Assembly: GCF_900188455.1 (NCBI RefSeq)
Contig: NZ_FZOL01000026.1
Coordinates: forward strand, 1 to 64,000
DNA: 64,000 bases
Source of the DNA: Pseudomonas japonica
GTDB taxonomy: Bacteria; Pseudomonadota; Gammaproteobacteria; Pseudomonadales; Pseudomonadaceae
Reading direction: 5' to 3'
Both the position numbers and the translations under genes were made by a program. Shown here one piece after another: positions 17,171 to 24,594 of this stretch (the stretch's first letter is position 1; the number at the start of each line of letters is the position of its first letter). The notes beneath the pieces are model-generated. The model was not told the origin of the DNA. It did not search any database and saw only the letters and a list, made by a program, of their open reading frames with translations.

Positions 17171-17254
17171 TGTCCGCTTTTGGCCGTAGCTGCCTATCGT
17201 GAAGGTCAGCTATGGGTCGATTGCTGTCTGTGGCGAAGGGCTGCAATCGACCCA
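17171..17254. repeat. Copy of the island-specific repeat, interrupted by a MITE
   Basis: The copy reads CCGCTTTTGGCCGTAGC ... CAGCTATGGGTCGATTGC ... GGGCTGCAATCGACCCA. It stops at 17254 where a terminal inverted repeat begins, and a repeat-like tail (GGCCCAAAGCCGACATTC) resumes after 17409. Confidence 0.6.
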
Positions 17255-17409
17255 GGCTGTGTGAAAACGCAGACATCGCTTTGAAGTCTACGTCGCTATG
17301 TAAAATCTGCCAGCGCTTGCTTAGTCAGCAGACCTAAAATTTTCATAGGCGCGCGATTTCCGTTCCGGTACTGACCGTCAAACCTGCTCTAACACGTTTT
17401 CACACAGCC
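17255..17409. mobile_element. 155-bp MITE with perfect 15-bp terminal inverted repeats
   Basis: GGCTGTGTGAAAACG (17255-17269) and CGTTTTCACACAGCC (17395-17409) are exact reverse complements. The 125-bp interior has no coding capacity. The termini resemble those of IS1182-like or related transposons in Pseudomonas, so the element is probably mobilised in trans. No unambiguous target duplication is visible, but the insertion splits a copy of the island repeat. Confidence 0.7.
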
Positions 17410-17523
17410 CGAGGCCCAAAGCCGACATTCAACAAACCTAACGACCCTTAGGCGAAGTTTTGCCTGAGGGGCTGAAGAAATTAGCGGCTAAAGTGAATTA
17501 GCTCTCACAATTTTGTGAATTTG
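17410..17523. other. Intergenic remainder after the MITE
   Basis: The first 20 bp look like the displaced tail of the interrupted repeat; the rest is the 3' flank of the small gene at 17524 and shows nothing recognisable. Confidence 0.35.
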
Positions 17524-18012
17524 CTACGCATACATTGCGCGTATCTCTTCATAGAAAGTTTTGCGCTTCGCAAGAATGTTGGCTCTATAAGCTTCCAAGT
17601 CCTCCTCTTTAAGGTTTGTGTTTCCATGCCAAGCAATTCGCCTAAAGTCTTTAATGTACTCGCCGTACTCACGTAAAAGCTCTTGGGCTTTAGTCGAGCC
17701 AAAAAGTATTAATTTCCCTTCTGCACTTGCAAGCTGGCTAAATTTATCAAACAGATCTGTTTCGGATTTTTTTATTCTAACTGGTAAGTCTTCGGGTGGC
17801 TTTTTATCACGCTTTGAATAACGGACATGCTCGACCATATAAGCCCAGTATGTAAGGACTGCAGAGGAAAAATCCTCTGCTTGGGCTGCCACCTCCTCAA
17901 TTAGCTCTCGCTGTCTTCTTAGTTTGGTCTTTGAAATCTCATTATCATGTTGGAGTCGAGTAACCCAATAAGTTGAAATTCCGGAAATTAAGGCTCCAAG
18001 ACCGATTTTCAC
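17524..18012 (-). CDS. Small membrane-anchored hypothetical protein
   Basis: This 162-aa protein has one N-terminal hydrophobic segment (IGLGALISGISTYWV) followed by a long charged helical region (residues 25-55, HDNEISKTKLRRQRELIEEV) and a soluble tail. The frame opens with GTG at 18012 and has no clear ribosome site; the open frame continues about 20 codons upstream without an ATG, so the start is uncertain. No family is recognised. A single-TM protein with a cytoplasmic coiled coil is a common shape for accessory membrane components in defence islands, but that is only a resemblance. Confidence 0.5.
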   Translation of the reverse strand: MKIGLGALISGISTYWVTRLQHDNEISKTKLRRQRELIEEVAAQAEDFSSAVLTYWAYMVEHVRYSKRDKKPPEDLPVRIKKSETDLFDKFSQLASAEGKLILFGSTKAQELLREYGEYIKDFRRIAWHGNTNLKEEDLEAYRANILAKRKTFYEEIRAMYA

Positions 18013-18133
18013 TGTTGTGTCTATAATGCTAAAAAACTCATGTCCATATTGAATCTCGTGGCAGGAAATGTCAGCGCGATCTCTGACGGGAGATTAGATA
18101 GTTAAAAATAATATCTTTTAATACGAGGCTTAT

Positions 18134-19129
18134 TTAGCTCCCAAAAGCATCCTGAAACTTTCGAATTCGTGGGAAGCGCCGAAAATATGACGCCGGTACC
18201 ATCTCAAAGAAAGCTTCTTGAGCAACGTGTAGACTGCCTTCATCTTGCATTTGTCCATCTGCGACGAGGCGGGTTTCCTCTTGATGGATCAGACGAACTA
18301 GGGCACGGCCTCTCGAGCTGAGCGGCGCAACAAAGTGCGGGTGCATATCACGATCTACCCAGTCGATGAGACAGTCTGATAGGTCGATGTGAGCTAACCC
18401 TTGTGCGACAAGGAATTTTACGAACCCAAATGCAAATTGGTGCTCCTGGTGCCCCATGCCCATTCCATGTGGGGAGTTTGCTGCCTCAAGATTGTATTCT
18501 ACTGAGTTGACAACCATATCCATGCCGTAGTAGATGCTGCGACATATATTGGTTAGCCCATGAACAAATAAGTCAAAATAGCTTAAAGGGAATGTCCCCT
18601 CATTGGATTTAGTAGCTATTAAGCATCGAAGAATTTCTGATATTTCCGAGATGAAGGGTTGGTCTAGAACGCCGGCATTTTCAAATATTGCAATAGCATC
18701 TGTTTCTTCTAGATGATTTGACGACAGCACTTCTATAAAAGCACTTTCTTCACGTGTACTTCTAAGTGCTTGCCGTGCATCAGCCCAATAGCTTTCATTG
18801 GCATCCGGATCATGCAGAACAAGCAAGACAGGAAGTGAAAATGACTCCCAATAGTTTCTATGCTTGCGTTCAGGGTAAAATTTCCATCCCTGCAAAGTCG
18901 GTCTTTTGAAATAAGACGGACCAGATTTTACTTGCACCGCCACTATCCGGCCTGTAGCAAATCCTTCAGCGTTTACGAATTCGATATTTCCATCAATTCC
19001 CACATCCCCTGTACCCGTTTCGCGCCAAATCTGATTTCTTCGAGCTGCATAAAGCTGGACAGCGGCAATACCTAAACGCTCTTGTGTGTACGTTGTGCCT
19101 GCTTTCGGCAAATCCATTGCAAGTCCCAT
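18134..19129 (-). CDS. DUF4365 domain protein, PD-(D/E)XK-like
   Basis: This 331-aa protein has an N-terminal 160 residues matching DUF4365: TYTQERLGIAAVQLY, then GTGDVGIDGNIEFV (D42, D46), then GRIVAVQVKSG (Q66, K68), then YWESFSLPVLLVLHD. D...(D/E)xK-type spacing places it in the restriction-endonuclease-like superfamily, and such genes are frequent in defence islands. The C-terminal half (170-331) has no domain I recognise. Two ATGs (19129, 19117) are possible; neither has a strong ribosome site. The gene is flanked by the island repeat on its 5' side (19196-19356). Nucleic-acid cleavage is inferred from the fold. Confidence 0.72.
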   Translation of the reverse strand: MGLAMDLPKAGTTYTQERLGIAAVQLYAARRNQIWRETGTGDVGIDGNIEFVNAEGFATGRIVAVQVKSGPSYFKRPTLQGWKFYPERKHRNYWESFSLPVLLVLHDPDANESYWADARQALRSTREESAFIEVLSSNHLEETDAIAIFENAGVLDQPFISEISEILRCLIATKSNEGTFPLSYFDLFVHGLTNICRSIYYGMDMVVNSVEYNLEAANSPHGMGMGHQEHQFAFGFVKFLVAQGLAHIDLSDCLIDWVDRDMHPHFVAPLSSRGRALVRLIHQEETRLVADGQMQDEGSLHVAQEAFFEMVPASYFRRFPRIRKFQDAFGS

Positions 19130-19195
19130 ATCTAATATTCGCCCGAATGGAGGCGATACGGTGCTGAAAATAGCAAAAAACTGTTGCGGCGTCGC

Positions 19196-19356
19196 CGTCC
19201 GCTTTTGGCCGATTGCTTCCCTTCACCACCGGCAGCTATGGGTCGTTAGCGGTCAGTCGGAGATGGCTGCTGTCGACCCATAGCTGCCCTTTGCGGCGGG
19301 CAGCTAACGACCCATAGCGGCCTCTCGCGAAGGGCAGCAAACCGCCAGAAGCGGCC
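19196..19356. repeat. Largest composite copy of the island-specific repeat
   Basis: Several alternating units of the form CCGCTTTTGGCCGATTGC, GGCAGCTATGGGTCGTTAGC, GCTAACGACCCATAGCGG and GGGCAGCAAACCGCCAGAAG make a long imperfect palindrome with potential for extended secondary structure. It fills most of the gap between the DUF4365 gene and the SIR2 gene. Confidence 0.65.
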
Positions 19357-19425
19357 ACCCAGCAACGCCTGCAAATTCCGGATTGACTCCATCCAAAATA
19401 GCCACCCAATCGCGGCCAGCCTTAC

Positions 19426-20220
19426 TTAACTCACAAGCTCCTTAAGGAAATCGGTCAGTGCTTTCTTCGGGTCGTCCTCCTCTGAAACAATCATCTCGAT
19501 TCCCCATTGCCCCAAAACCTCCTGTGCAACCGGGTTGGGTCGGTTCGTAAACACGTAGGACTTGGGTCTTGCAGACGAGATGGCGGAACGGCCCCACATC
19601 TCTGTCAGTCGATAGAAAAGGAGTCGGATGTTGATGTCGGATAGGCTGTATCCGATGAAGAGCACTGAGTTCCCTAGGACATCGTTGCCGAGCTTGATGT
19701 CCAATGGCGAGTCATAATTTAACCTCTGGAAATAGCTGGTCTCATCAAGGACGATTGATGCGTCGTCATCGAAGTCCCCATGGAACTTCACAATCTGGCG
19801 ACGGCCGTCTGTAACGGACACGAGGTCGGCTACGCTTGCGACTTTATCGTAGGGAACGCCGAATTTGTCATGGGCGATTTCCAGCCACCGGTCGTAGTTG
19901 GTTGTGTAGATCCGCGAGAATTTCCCAAGGGTAATCAGCCGATGAATCTCCGATTGAGTGATATCTGTATCGGGCCTGTGCCATTCACGGTCCATCCAGC
20001 TTCTTAGCGGCCCCAGACTTCCTTTTTTCTTCTTGTAGAACTCCGCAAGAGCTAGGTTGGAGCCGTAGGTATCGAAAATCTTAGGGTCGTAACCCAGTTC
20101 CGTTGCGATGTGTGCTGTCAACTGGCTCCAGGTCGGCAGGTTGAGATTGGCAGACACTCCGGAACCTACAAAAAGCATCAGCTTGTTGGTGCGGTGAGCG
20201 TGAAGTAATTCAGCGTTCAT
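19426..20220 (-). CDS. SIR2-like NADase effector (Kongming-type operon)
   Basis: This 264-aa SIR2-family protein has an intact NAD-binding site: FVGSGVS (GSG 19-21), YTTNYD with Asn108, KFHGD with His147, and FIGYSLSD (190-195). Stand-alone SIR2 proteins in operons of this sort act as NAD+-depleting immune effectors rather than protein deacetylases. It is the last gene of a three-gene minus-strand operon: its ATG overlaps the stop of the HAM1 gene by 4 nt (ATGA). In the published Kongming system an SIR2 effector is activated by dITP through a HAM1-domain partner; the gene content here fits that. NADase activity and partner binding are inferred. Confidence 0.85.
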   Translation of the reverse strand: MNAELLHAHRTNKLMLFVGSGVSANLNLPTWSQLTAHIATELGYDPKIFDTYGSNLALAEFYKKKKGSLGPLRSWMDREWHRPDTDITQSEIHRLITLGKFSRIYTTNYDRWLEIAHDKFGVPYDKVASVADLVSVTDGRRQIVKFHGDFDDDASIVLDETSYFQRLNYDSPLDIKLGNDVLGNSVLFIGYSLSDINIRLLFYRLTEMWGRSAISSARPKSYVFTNRPNPVAQEVLGQWGIEMIVSEEDDPKKALTDFLKELVS

Positions 20221-20777
20221 TTCACGCCTCTTACGGAATTGAGGTATGCCGCGAAATGGTCAAGGGCTTTGCGACGCATAGAAATTTCGTCTTTGGCCTC
20301 ACCCATTTCAGCGAAGGTTTGGGTGTGTCCATTCGGAACGAAAACGCAGTCCCATTGGAAGCCCCTTGGGCCAACCGGCGCAGGTGGCACTGTTCCTTCA
20401 ATGGAACCTTCGAACAGGCGAATCTCGCGCCCATCACAATAGCCGAGTACCGTCTTCGCCATTACAGTCGTATCTCCGAGGCCCGCGGCGAGGTTGACGA
20501 AGCGATCCGCCTCCAGCTTGTCCCAAAAGATTTGAGTCAATCCTGCCGGTAAATCGTTGAGACCTCTCAAGTACAGGCCAGTATGCTCTACGAAAAGAGG
20601 ACGGCCGATAACCTCGAATGCCTTAATTAGCTTGTCCCGTACTAAGCGATCAACATCTTCGGTCTGCAACTCCTCAATCTTTCTTGATACAGGCACTATT
20701 TCCACGCCAGCCGGTGCCAAGATCCTTTGCACCTCGGCGATCTTGTGCGCATTTCCAGACATGAATCGAATTTTCAA
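20217..20777 (-). CDS. HAM1/ITPase-fold protein, probable dITP sensor
   Basis: This 186-aa protein has the HAM1 (RdgB/ITPA) fold: SGNAHKIAEVQ at residues 7-17 (the T/S-x-N-x-x-K loop), VEHTGLYL (63-70), PVGPRGFQWDCVFVP (134-148) and KDEISMRRKAL (162-172). Relative to active ITPases, where the second and last motifs read E-D-T/S-G and S-H-R, the catalytic Asp is His65 and the motif His is Met167. Base-recognition elements (FQWD, R168) are kept. This pattern suggests binding without efficient hydrolysis, that is, a sensor. ATGA overlaps join it to the deaminase gene upstream and the SIR2 gene downstream. It is not the housekeeping RdgB. Confidence 0.82.
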   Translation of the reverse strand: MKIRFMSGNAHKIAEVQRILAPAGVEIVPVSRKIEELQTEDVDRLVRDKLIKAFEVIGRPLFVEHTGLYLRGLNDLPAGLTQIFWDKLEADRFVNLAAGLGDTTVMAKTVLGYCDGREIRLFEGSIEGTVPPAPVGPRGFQWDCVFVPNGHTQTFAEMGEAKDEISMRRKALDHFAAYLNSVRGVK

Positions 20778-21823
20778 TCTAGATCCCTTATGAATGAGTA
20801 GCGCTTAGTTGCTTCGTACTGCTGGTCCAGGTCGCTGGCGGTAAGGCCCTCATCCAGCGCGATCGTTTGGTCATCCACAAGACCGCGCTGATGAATTGCA
20901 GGGTTGTCTGAGCAGATAACAAACGGAACCCCAAAGCGCCGAAATTCTTGAAGAGGATGGGCTTCATCGAAAGGTACCGCGCCGGTTAGTCTGTTGCTAA
21001 TCGGGCATACCTCGATGCAGATGTCCTGCTTTCCCAATTTGTCTAGCAGGTGAGGATCCTTACCTGCTGCTGTCCCATGGCCAATACGATCGGCACCAAA
21101 TAACTCAACAGCAGCCCGAACGTTTTCCACGCGGCCGGTTTCTCCGGCATGTATGGTGACCCCGAGTCCGAATCGATCTTTTGCCTTTCGGAAGAGTGAC
21201 GGCAACTCCGATGGATAGGCGATTTCCTCATCACCCGCAAGATCGAGCCCCACCACGTCTTTCGGCTCACCGAGGTCTTGATAGGCCTGTAGTAGTGTGG
21301 AAAGGCAAACCGCACTGTAGTCGCCGCGCGTCACTGTAAGAATCAGACCGCGATGAATGCCGTGGCAATGCGCGGCGTGTCTGGTTGATTCGATCAGATG
21401 TTCTAGCGCTTGTGTGGGCGAACAATTCTGCAGATGGGCGAGGTACAAGACACTGCTTCGTAGTTCGACAAAGCGTATTCCGTTCTCCACGAAGCCAGCG
21501 AAGACTGCACTGGAAATGCGATCCAGGTTCTCGCGCTTCTTGGGAAAGAGCCTCAGTGCCTGCCAAGGAGTTAAGTATGACGCCAAGGACTGGCAGGGAG
21601 TGTTTCGAAGCAGGTCACGCTCGATCAGAAACCCGGGCGGCAGCTCGGTTGCTTCGTCGGCTAGAATCTCTCGAATTATAGGTGCGGGAATCGCTCCATT
21701 GAAGTGCACGTGGAGTTCTCCTCGGTCGCGTGCACTGGCTGCCTTCGCCTTGCCATGTTCTGCCTCGTTGCCTCTGCTGACACCGCCCTGCATCCAAGGT
21801 AAATGGGGTTGGCTCTGGTTCAA
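20774..21823 (-). CDS. Adenosine deaminase-family enzyme (Kongming-type operon)
   Basis: This 349-aa amidohydrolase of the adenosine/AMP deaminase family carries the metal ligands H38-V-H40, H225 in TIHAGE with E228 as proton shuttle, H249 in GHGT and D306 in SDNP (many ADAs have DD; Asn307 replaces the second Asp). The first gene of a three-gene operon overlapping by 4 nt at each junction. In the described Kongming system such a deaminase acts on dAMP and a phage kinase converts the product to dITP. The frame starts with TTG at 21823 behind AAGGAA; an ATG at 21793 (residue 11) is the alternative. The enzyme has about 30 extra N-terminal residues before the HxH motif. Confidence 0.85.
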   Translation of the reverse strand: MNQSQPHLPWMQGGVSRGNEAEHGKAKAASARDRGELHVHFNGAIPAPIIREILADEATELPPGFLIERDLLRNTPCQSLASYLTPWQALRLFPKKRENLDRISSAVFAGFVENGIRFVELRSSVLYLAHLQNCSPTQALEHLIESTRHAAHCHGIHRGLILTVTRGDYSAVCLSTLLQAYQDLGEPKDVVGLDLAGDEEIAYPSELPSLFRKAKDRFGLGVTIHAGETGRVENVRAAVELFGADRIGHGTAAGKDPHLLDKLGKQDICIEVCPISNRLTGAVPFDEAHPLQEFRRFGVPFVICSDNPAIHQRGLVDDQTIALDEGLTASDLDQQYEATKRYSFIRDLD

Positions 21824-21922
21824 TAACTTTCCTTAGTTTGCTCAACGAGCGTCATACGTGGGTATAGGTTGGCCGGCTAGGTACTGGATACTGCGTTGAC
21901 GCAACGGTGAGGCAGATTCACC

Positions 21923-22504
21923 CTAAGTTGGAGGTAACGCGTTGCGAGCGCATTGAAGCGCTAGGAAATACGCATCCTGGAGATGACGCGCCAGGCTGCC
22001 TTCCATTTGACGGTGTTGGCTCAGCACATTCGAGTGGTCTGAGTCATCAAGCTTCCTTGTAAAGATCAGCCAGCTGTGCAGGTGAGGAGTCGTCTGCGTA
22101 GGGTGGTTACCTGCTGCCGATGATAGCTTCCTTGCCCCTTGGTCATCCGTTAGCACAGCTAGGCCGCGGCCCATAGCGAAGGCGATTGATGACAGCTCGC
22201 CCTTACCCAGTCGCTTACGGCCTTCCAGCATACTGATGATCTGAAGGTCGTCTAGGTTACAGGAATGGATTTCGAACTGGCCGGCGCAACGCGCCTCTTC
22301 CAATCGATGTTGAAGCTCACGGGTGACAGCGGTTGGCAAAGTGCGAGGCTTGATTAAACACTCATAGTTCACGAAACCGGTGACACAGAAGTGGCATTGA
22401 GCGGCGAGCGCAGCTCTGTACAAAGTGACTGAAGATAAGAGATTCCAGACCGAACACGTATCTGTCACGTTGATGGGGTGGAAGCGGGACGGATCAATCG
22501 ACAT
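21923..22504 (-). CDS. PIN-like domain protein
   Basis: This 193-aa protein shows the PIN-fold acid set: Asp in VTDTCSVWNLL near the N terminus, Glu in LGKGELSSIAFAMGRG and the Asp pair in LAVLTDDQGARKL, with alternating strands and helices between. PIN proteins are usually metal-dependent RNases. The ATG at 22504 is chosen because GGGAGG lies 8 bp upstream and it overlaps the end of the XRE-ImmA gene by 11 nt; the longer frame to 22555 is not needed. Coupling to an XRE-ImmA gene suggests a toxin-antitoxin or stress-switch pair. It ends about 100 bp before the deaminase operon starts. Confidence 0.68.
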   Translation of the reverse strand: MSIDPSRFHPINVTDTCSVWNLLSSVTLYRAALAAQCHFCVTGFVNYECLIKPRTLPTAVTRELQHRLEEARCAGQFEIHSCNLDDLQIISMLEGRKRLGKGELSSIAFAMGRGLAVLTDDQGARKLSSAAGNHPTQTTPHLHSWLIFTRKLDDSDHSNVLSQHRQMEGSLARHLQDAYFLALQCARNALPPT

Positions 22505-23636
22505 TGGGCGCCCTCCCGTAAAGAGCGAGCAAACCCTGCAGCTCTGCGGAGTCACACAGAAGTGCCTCAGCTAGGCGGCCTTGAGTTATAAGCCCCTGGC
22601 TCGCGGCATCCAAACATAGCGCGACGTAGCTACTAGAAAGCCCTCTTTCCAATAGACGCGTTTTGCGTTCTAGCTGCCGGTCTGTCAGATGAGCCGGCAG
22701 CTCAGGGTCAATCTTGCTGGTCCGGGGAACACGGCCGGATTTGATCCGTTGGAATGCGTGTTCACTGACGAGCCTTTCGGCCTTTAGGCCTATGCTTAAG
22801 GCATGGCAACTTACTCGAAGCTCTTGTGCCCAATGCCCGGCGTCGGCTGGGGTCCATCGCTCGGGATTGGGAAGCTGCCGGAGGACTTCCGGGGGCATTA
22901 GATATCGGGAAGCAAAAGTGTTTGCGCGCAGTTCTACATAATCGTTTTTATCAGTGCGGGAATAGGTGATGCTGGGGCCACCCTTCGCATCGAAAAGCGC
23001 ATGTGCCATTTCATGAGCTGCACTAAATCGCTGCCGATACACATCCTCGCTGTAGTTAACCAGAATGCATTTGCCGGCCTTGGGATGGGCCAGAAACAAG
23101 CCTGAGATATTGGAATTGCCTAGCTTGTGGCGAAACACATGCACGCCTGTTTGGCGGATTTCACTGTAAATATCCCTTGGAACTTCATTGCTCTGGTGCT
23201 GATTGAAGCGGCGGAAAGCCTCAGCCGCTTTAATCCCGTCGGTCTTGAAATGTCCCGATACTGGGGGTGCCGAGAACTCGCGATGGGTGGCATTCAGCTC
23301 CTCCATCAGGAAGTGCTCAGTTTCGCAGAGGTAAAGAAACTCTTGAATGGCCCTGCGATCGTCCTTGGTGAACTCACTACCGTGCTTGCGATAAAGAATA
23401 TCCGTCTGCTCAAACGGAGCTAGCTGCTCATTCGAGATGAAGAATTTGAAGTCACAACGATAGAGATCGGCCAGCATAAGCACCTCATCGCCCGAGGGCT
23501 CCAAAGTACCCGCCTCAACGGACCGTAACCGGTCGGGAGAGATGCGAATGGCCGAACTCACTTCCTCAGTACTCAGCTGAAGCTGTTCGCGATAGCGAGA
23601 CAACTTCGAGCCCAACGCTATCAGGTTTATCGTCAT
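22494..23636 (-). CDS. XRE-family regulator fused to ImmA/IrrE metallopeptidase
   Basis: This 380-aa protein has an N-terminal XRE helix-turn-helix (LGSKLSRYREQLQLSTEEVS to about residue 65) and a central zinc-peptidase domain with HExxH in SAAHEMAHALFD, followed by the third ligand region NTFASRYLMPPEV. ImmA/IrrE proteins cleave repressors on stress; fused to HTH they are found with toxins and in mobile elements. The ATG at 23636 follows AAGGAG 8 bp upstream; the frame to 23687 lacks support. The gene is translationally coupled to the PIN-like gene and shares the strand of the deaminase-HAM1-SIR2 operon, so it may control that operon, though this is inference. Confidence 0.85.
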   Translation of the reverse strand: MTINLIALGSKLSRYREQLQLSTEEVSSAIRISPDRLRSVEAGTLEPSGDEVLMLADLYRCDFKFFISNEQLAPFEQTDILYRKHGSEFTKDDRRAIQEFLYLCETEHFLMEELNATHREFSAPPVSGHFKTDGIKAAEAFRRFNQHQSNEVPRDIYSEIRQTGVHVFRHKLGNSNISGLFLAHPKAGKCILVNYSEDVYRQRFSAAHEMAHALFDAKGGPSITYSRTDKNDYVELRANTFASRYLMPPEVLRQLPNPERWTPADAGHWAQELRVSCHALSIGLKAERLVSEHAFQRIKSGRVPRTSKIDPELPAHLTDRQLERKTRLLERGLSSSYVALCLDAASQGLITQGRLAEALLCDSAELQGLLALYGRAPNVD

Positions 23637-23722
23637 ACCCGTTCTCCTTGTGGGGCATGACGATCCTAAATGTAGTAGCCCGTTCATTCCAGTCTGAATA
23701 GATCCTGATTTTGCAGATGATC

Positions 23723-23786
23723 AATGGCCGCTTCTGGCCGATAGCTGCACTTGGCGAAGGGCAGCTATGGGTCGGATAGCGACGGT
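23723..23786. repeat. Copy of the island-specific repeat beside the integrase
   Basis: Reads GGCCGCTTCTGGCCGATAGC ... GAAGGGCAGCTATGGGTCGG, lying just beyond the 3' end of the integrase gene. Confidence 0.6.
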
Positions 23787-23812
23787 CATACCTCGACCGT
23801 CGCTGTACGCGT

Positions 23813-24433
23813 TCATACCTCCGTCTGCTCCGCCATCTCCAGGGCGTCATCGACTTCAATACCTAGGTAACGCACCGTGCTTTCAAGCTTCGTATGACCG
23901 AGCAGGGCCTGAACTGCTCTCAGGTTCTTTGTCCTGCGATAGATCAGCGATGCCTTCGTACGTCTCATTGTGTGGATGCCGTACATAGCTGGATCAAGGC
24001 CGATAGAATTGACCCACGCCTTGAGGATTCGGGCGTACTGCCGGGTGGAGAGATGCATTGAGGCGTGTAACCGGCTTGGAAAAAGGCAATCCTCGCTATG
24101 GAGACGAGCTTGATGTATCCAGGCCTCTAGGGCGAGCCGCGTTTGCTCTGTAATCTCAAACTGCACGGGTCGCTGTGTTTTCTGCTGCATCACTATTGCT
24201 CGCGATGACACGTGCTCCCCATGAGCAACGTCGCGTACGCGAAGCTTGGTCAAATCGCAGGCTCGTAGCTTGCTGTCGATGGCCAGATCGAAGAGAGCTA
24301 AATCACGGGTTTCTCCCGCGATTTGGAGTCTTACCCGAATGGCCCAGATATCTTTCAGTCGGAGCGGAGCTTTCTGCCCGACCAATTTTCCTTTGTTCCA
24401 AGGTTGATGGCGGCTGGTCCTGATGGCGTTCAT
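23813..24433 (-). CDS. Tyrosine recombinase (site-specific integrase)
   Basis: This 206-aa protein has all catalytic residues of the lambda-integrase family: R57 in KLRACDL, K85 in MQQKTQ, H154-x-x-R157 in IHTMRRTK, H180 in LLGHT and nucleophile Y189 in VRYLG. It lacks a large N-terminal arm/SAM-like domain, so its size is that of FimB/FimE-type or short island integrases. The ATG at 24433 follows GGAG. It lies at the right end of the accessory island and is bracketed by two repeat copies (23723-23786, 24485-24540). A dead, truncated copy is at 11254-11434 in the same orientation. Confidence 0.9.
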   Translation of the reverse strand: MNAIRTSRHQPWNKGKLVGQKAPLRLKDIWAIRVRLQIAGETRDLALFDLAIDSKLRACDLTKLRVRDVAHGEHVSSRAIVMQQKTQRPVQFEITEQTRLALEAWIHQARLHSEDCLFPSRLHASMHLSTRQYARILKAWVNSIGLDPAMYGIHTMRRTKASLIYRRTKNLRAVQALLGHTKLESTVRYLGIEVDDALEMAEQTEV

Positions 24434-24484
24434 GGCTTGTTCTCCAGGTGTGGGAGGACAAGGATGGTCAGCCCGATCCAGAGG

Positions 24485-24540
24485 CGCTAACCGACCCATA
24501 GCCGTCCTTCGCGCAGGGACGTTATCGACCCAAAACGCTT
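24485..24540. repeat. Copy of the island-specific repeat upstream of the integrase
   Basis: Reads GCTAACCGACCCATAGCCGT ... GTTATCGACCCAAAACGC, the rightmost copy found in the window. It ends about 55 bp before the UDG-like gene. Confidence 0.55.
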
Positions 24541-24594
24541 CATGAATATCCGGGATACTCAGAATCTCCAATCGCTACAAACCAGGTACGTTTC

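Noticed and set aside
19196..19356. CRISPR array
   Set aside because: The repeats are imperfect, alternate in orientation and lack regular spacers; no cas genes are present.
20217..20777. Housekeeping RdgB/ITPase
   Set aside because: Two catalytic-motif residues are replaced and the gene is locked in a defence-type operon by 4-nt overlaps.
20774..21823. RADAR-type defence (RdrB adenosine deaminase)
   Set aside because: RADAR needs the RdrA ATPase partner and RdrB is a much larger protein; here the partners are HAM1 and SIR2 genes.
15682..24433. Prophage
   Set aside because: An integrase and a few regulators are present but no capsid, tail, portal, terminase or lysis gene was seen.
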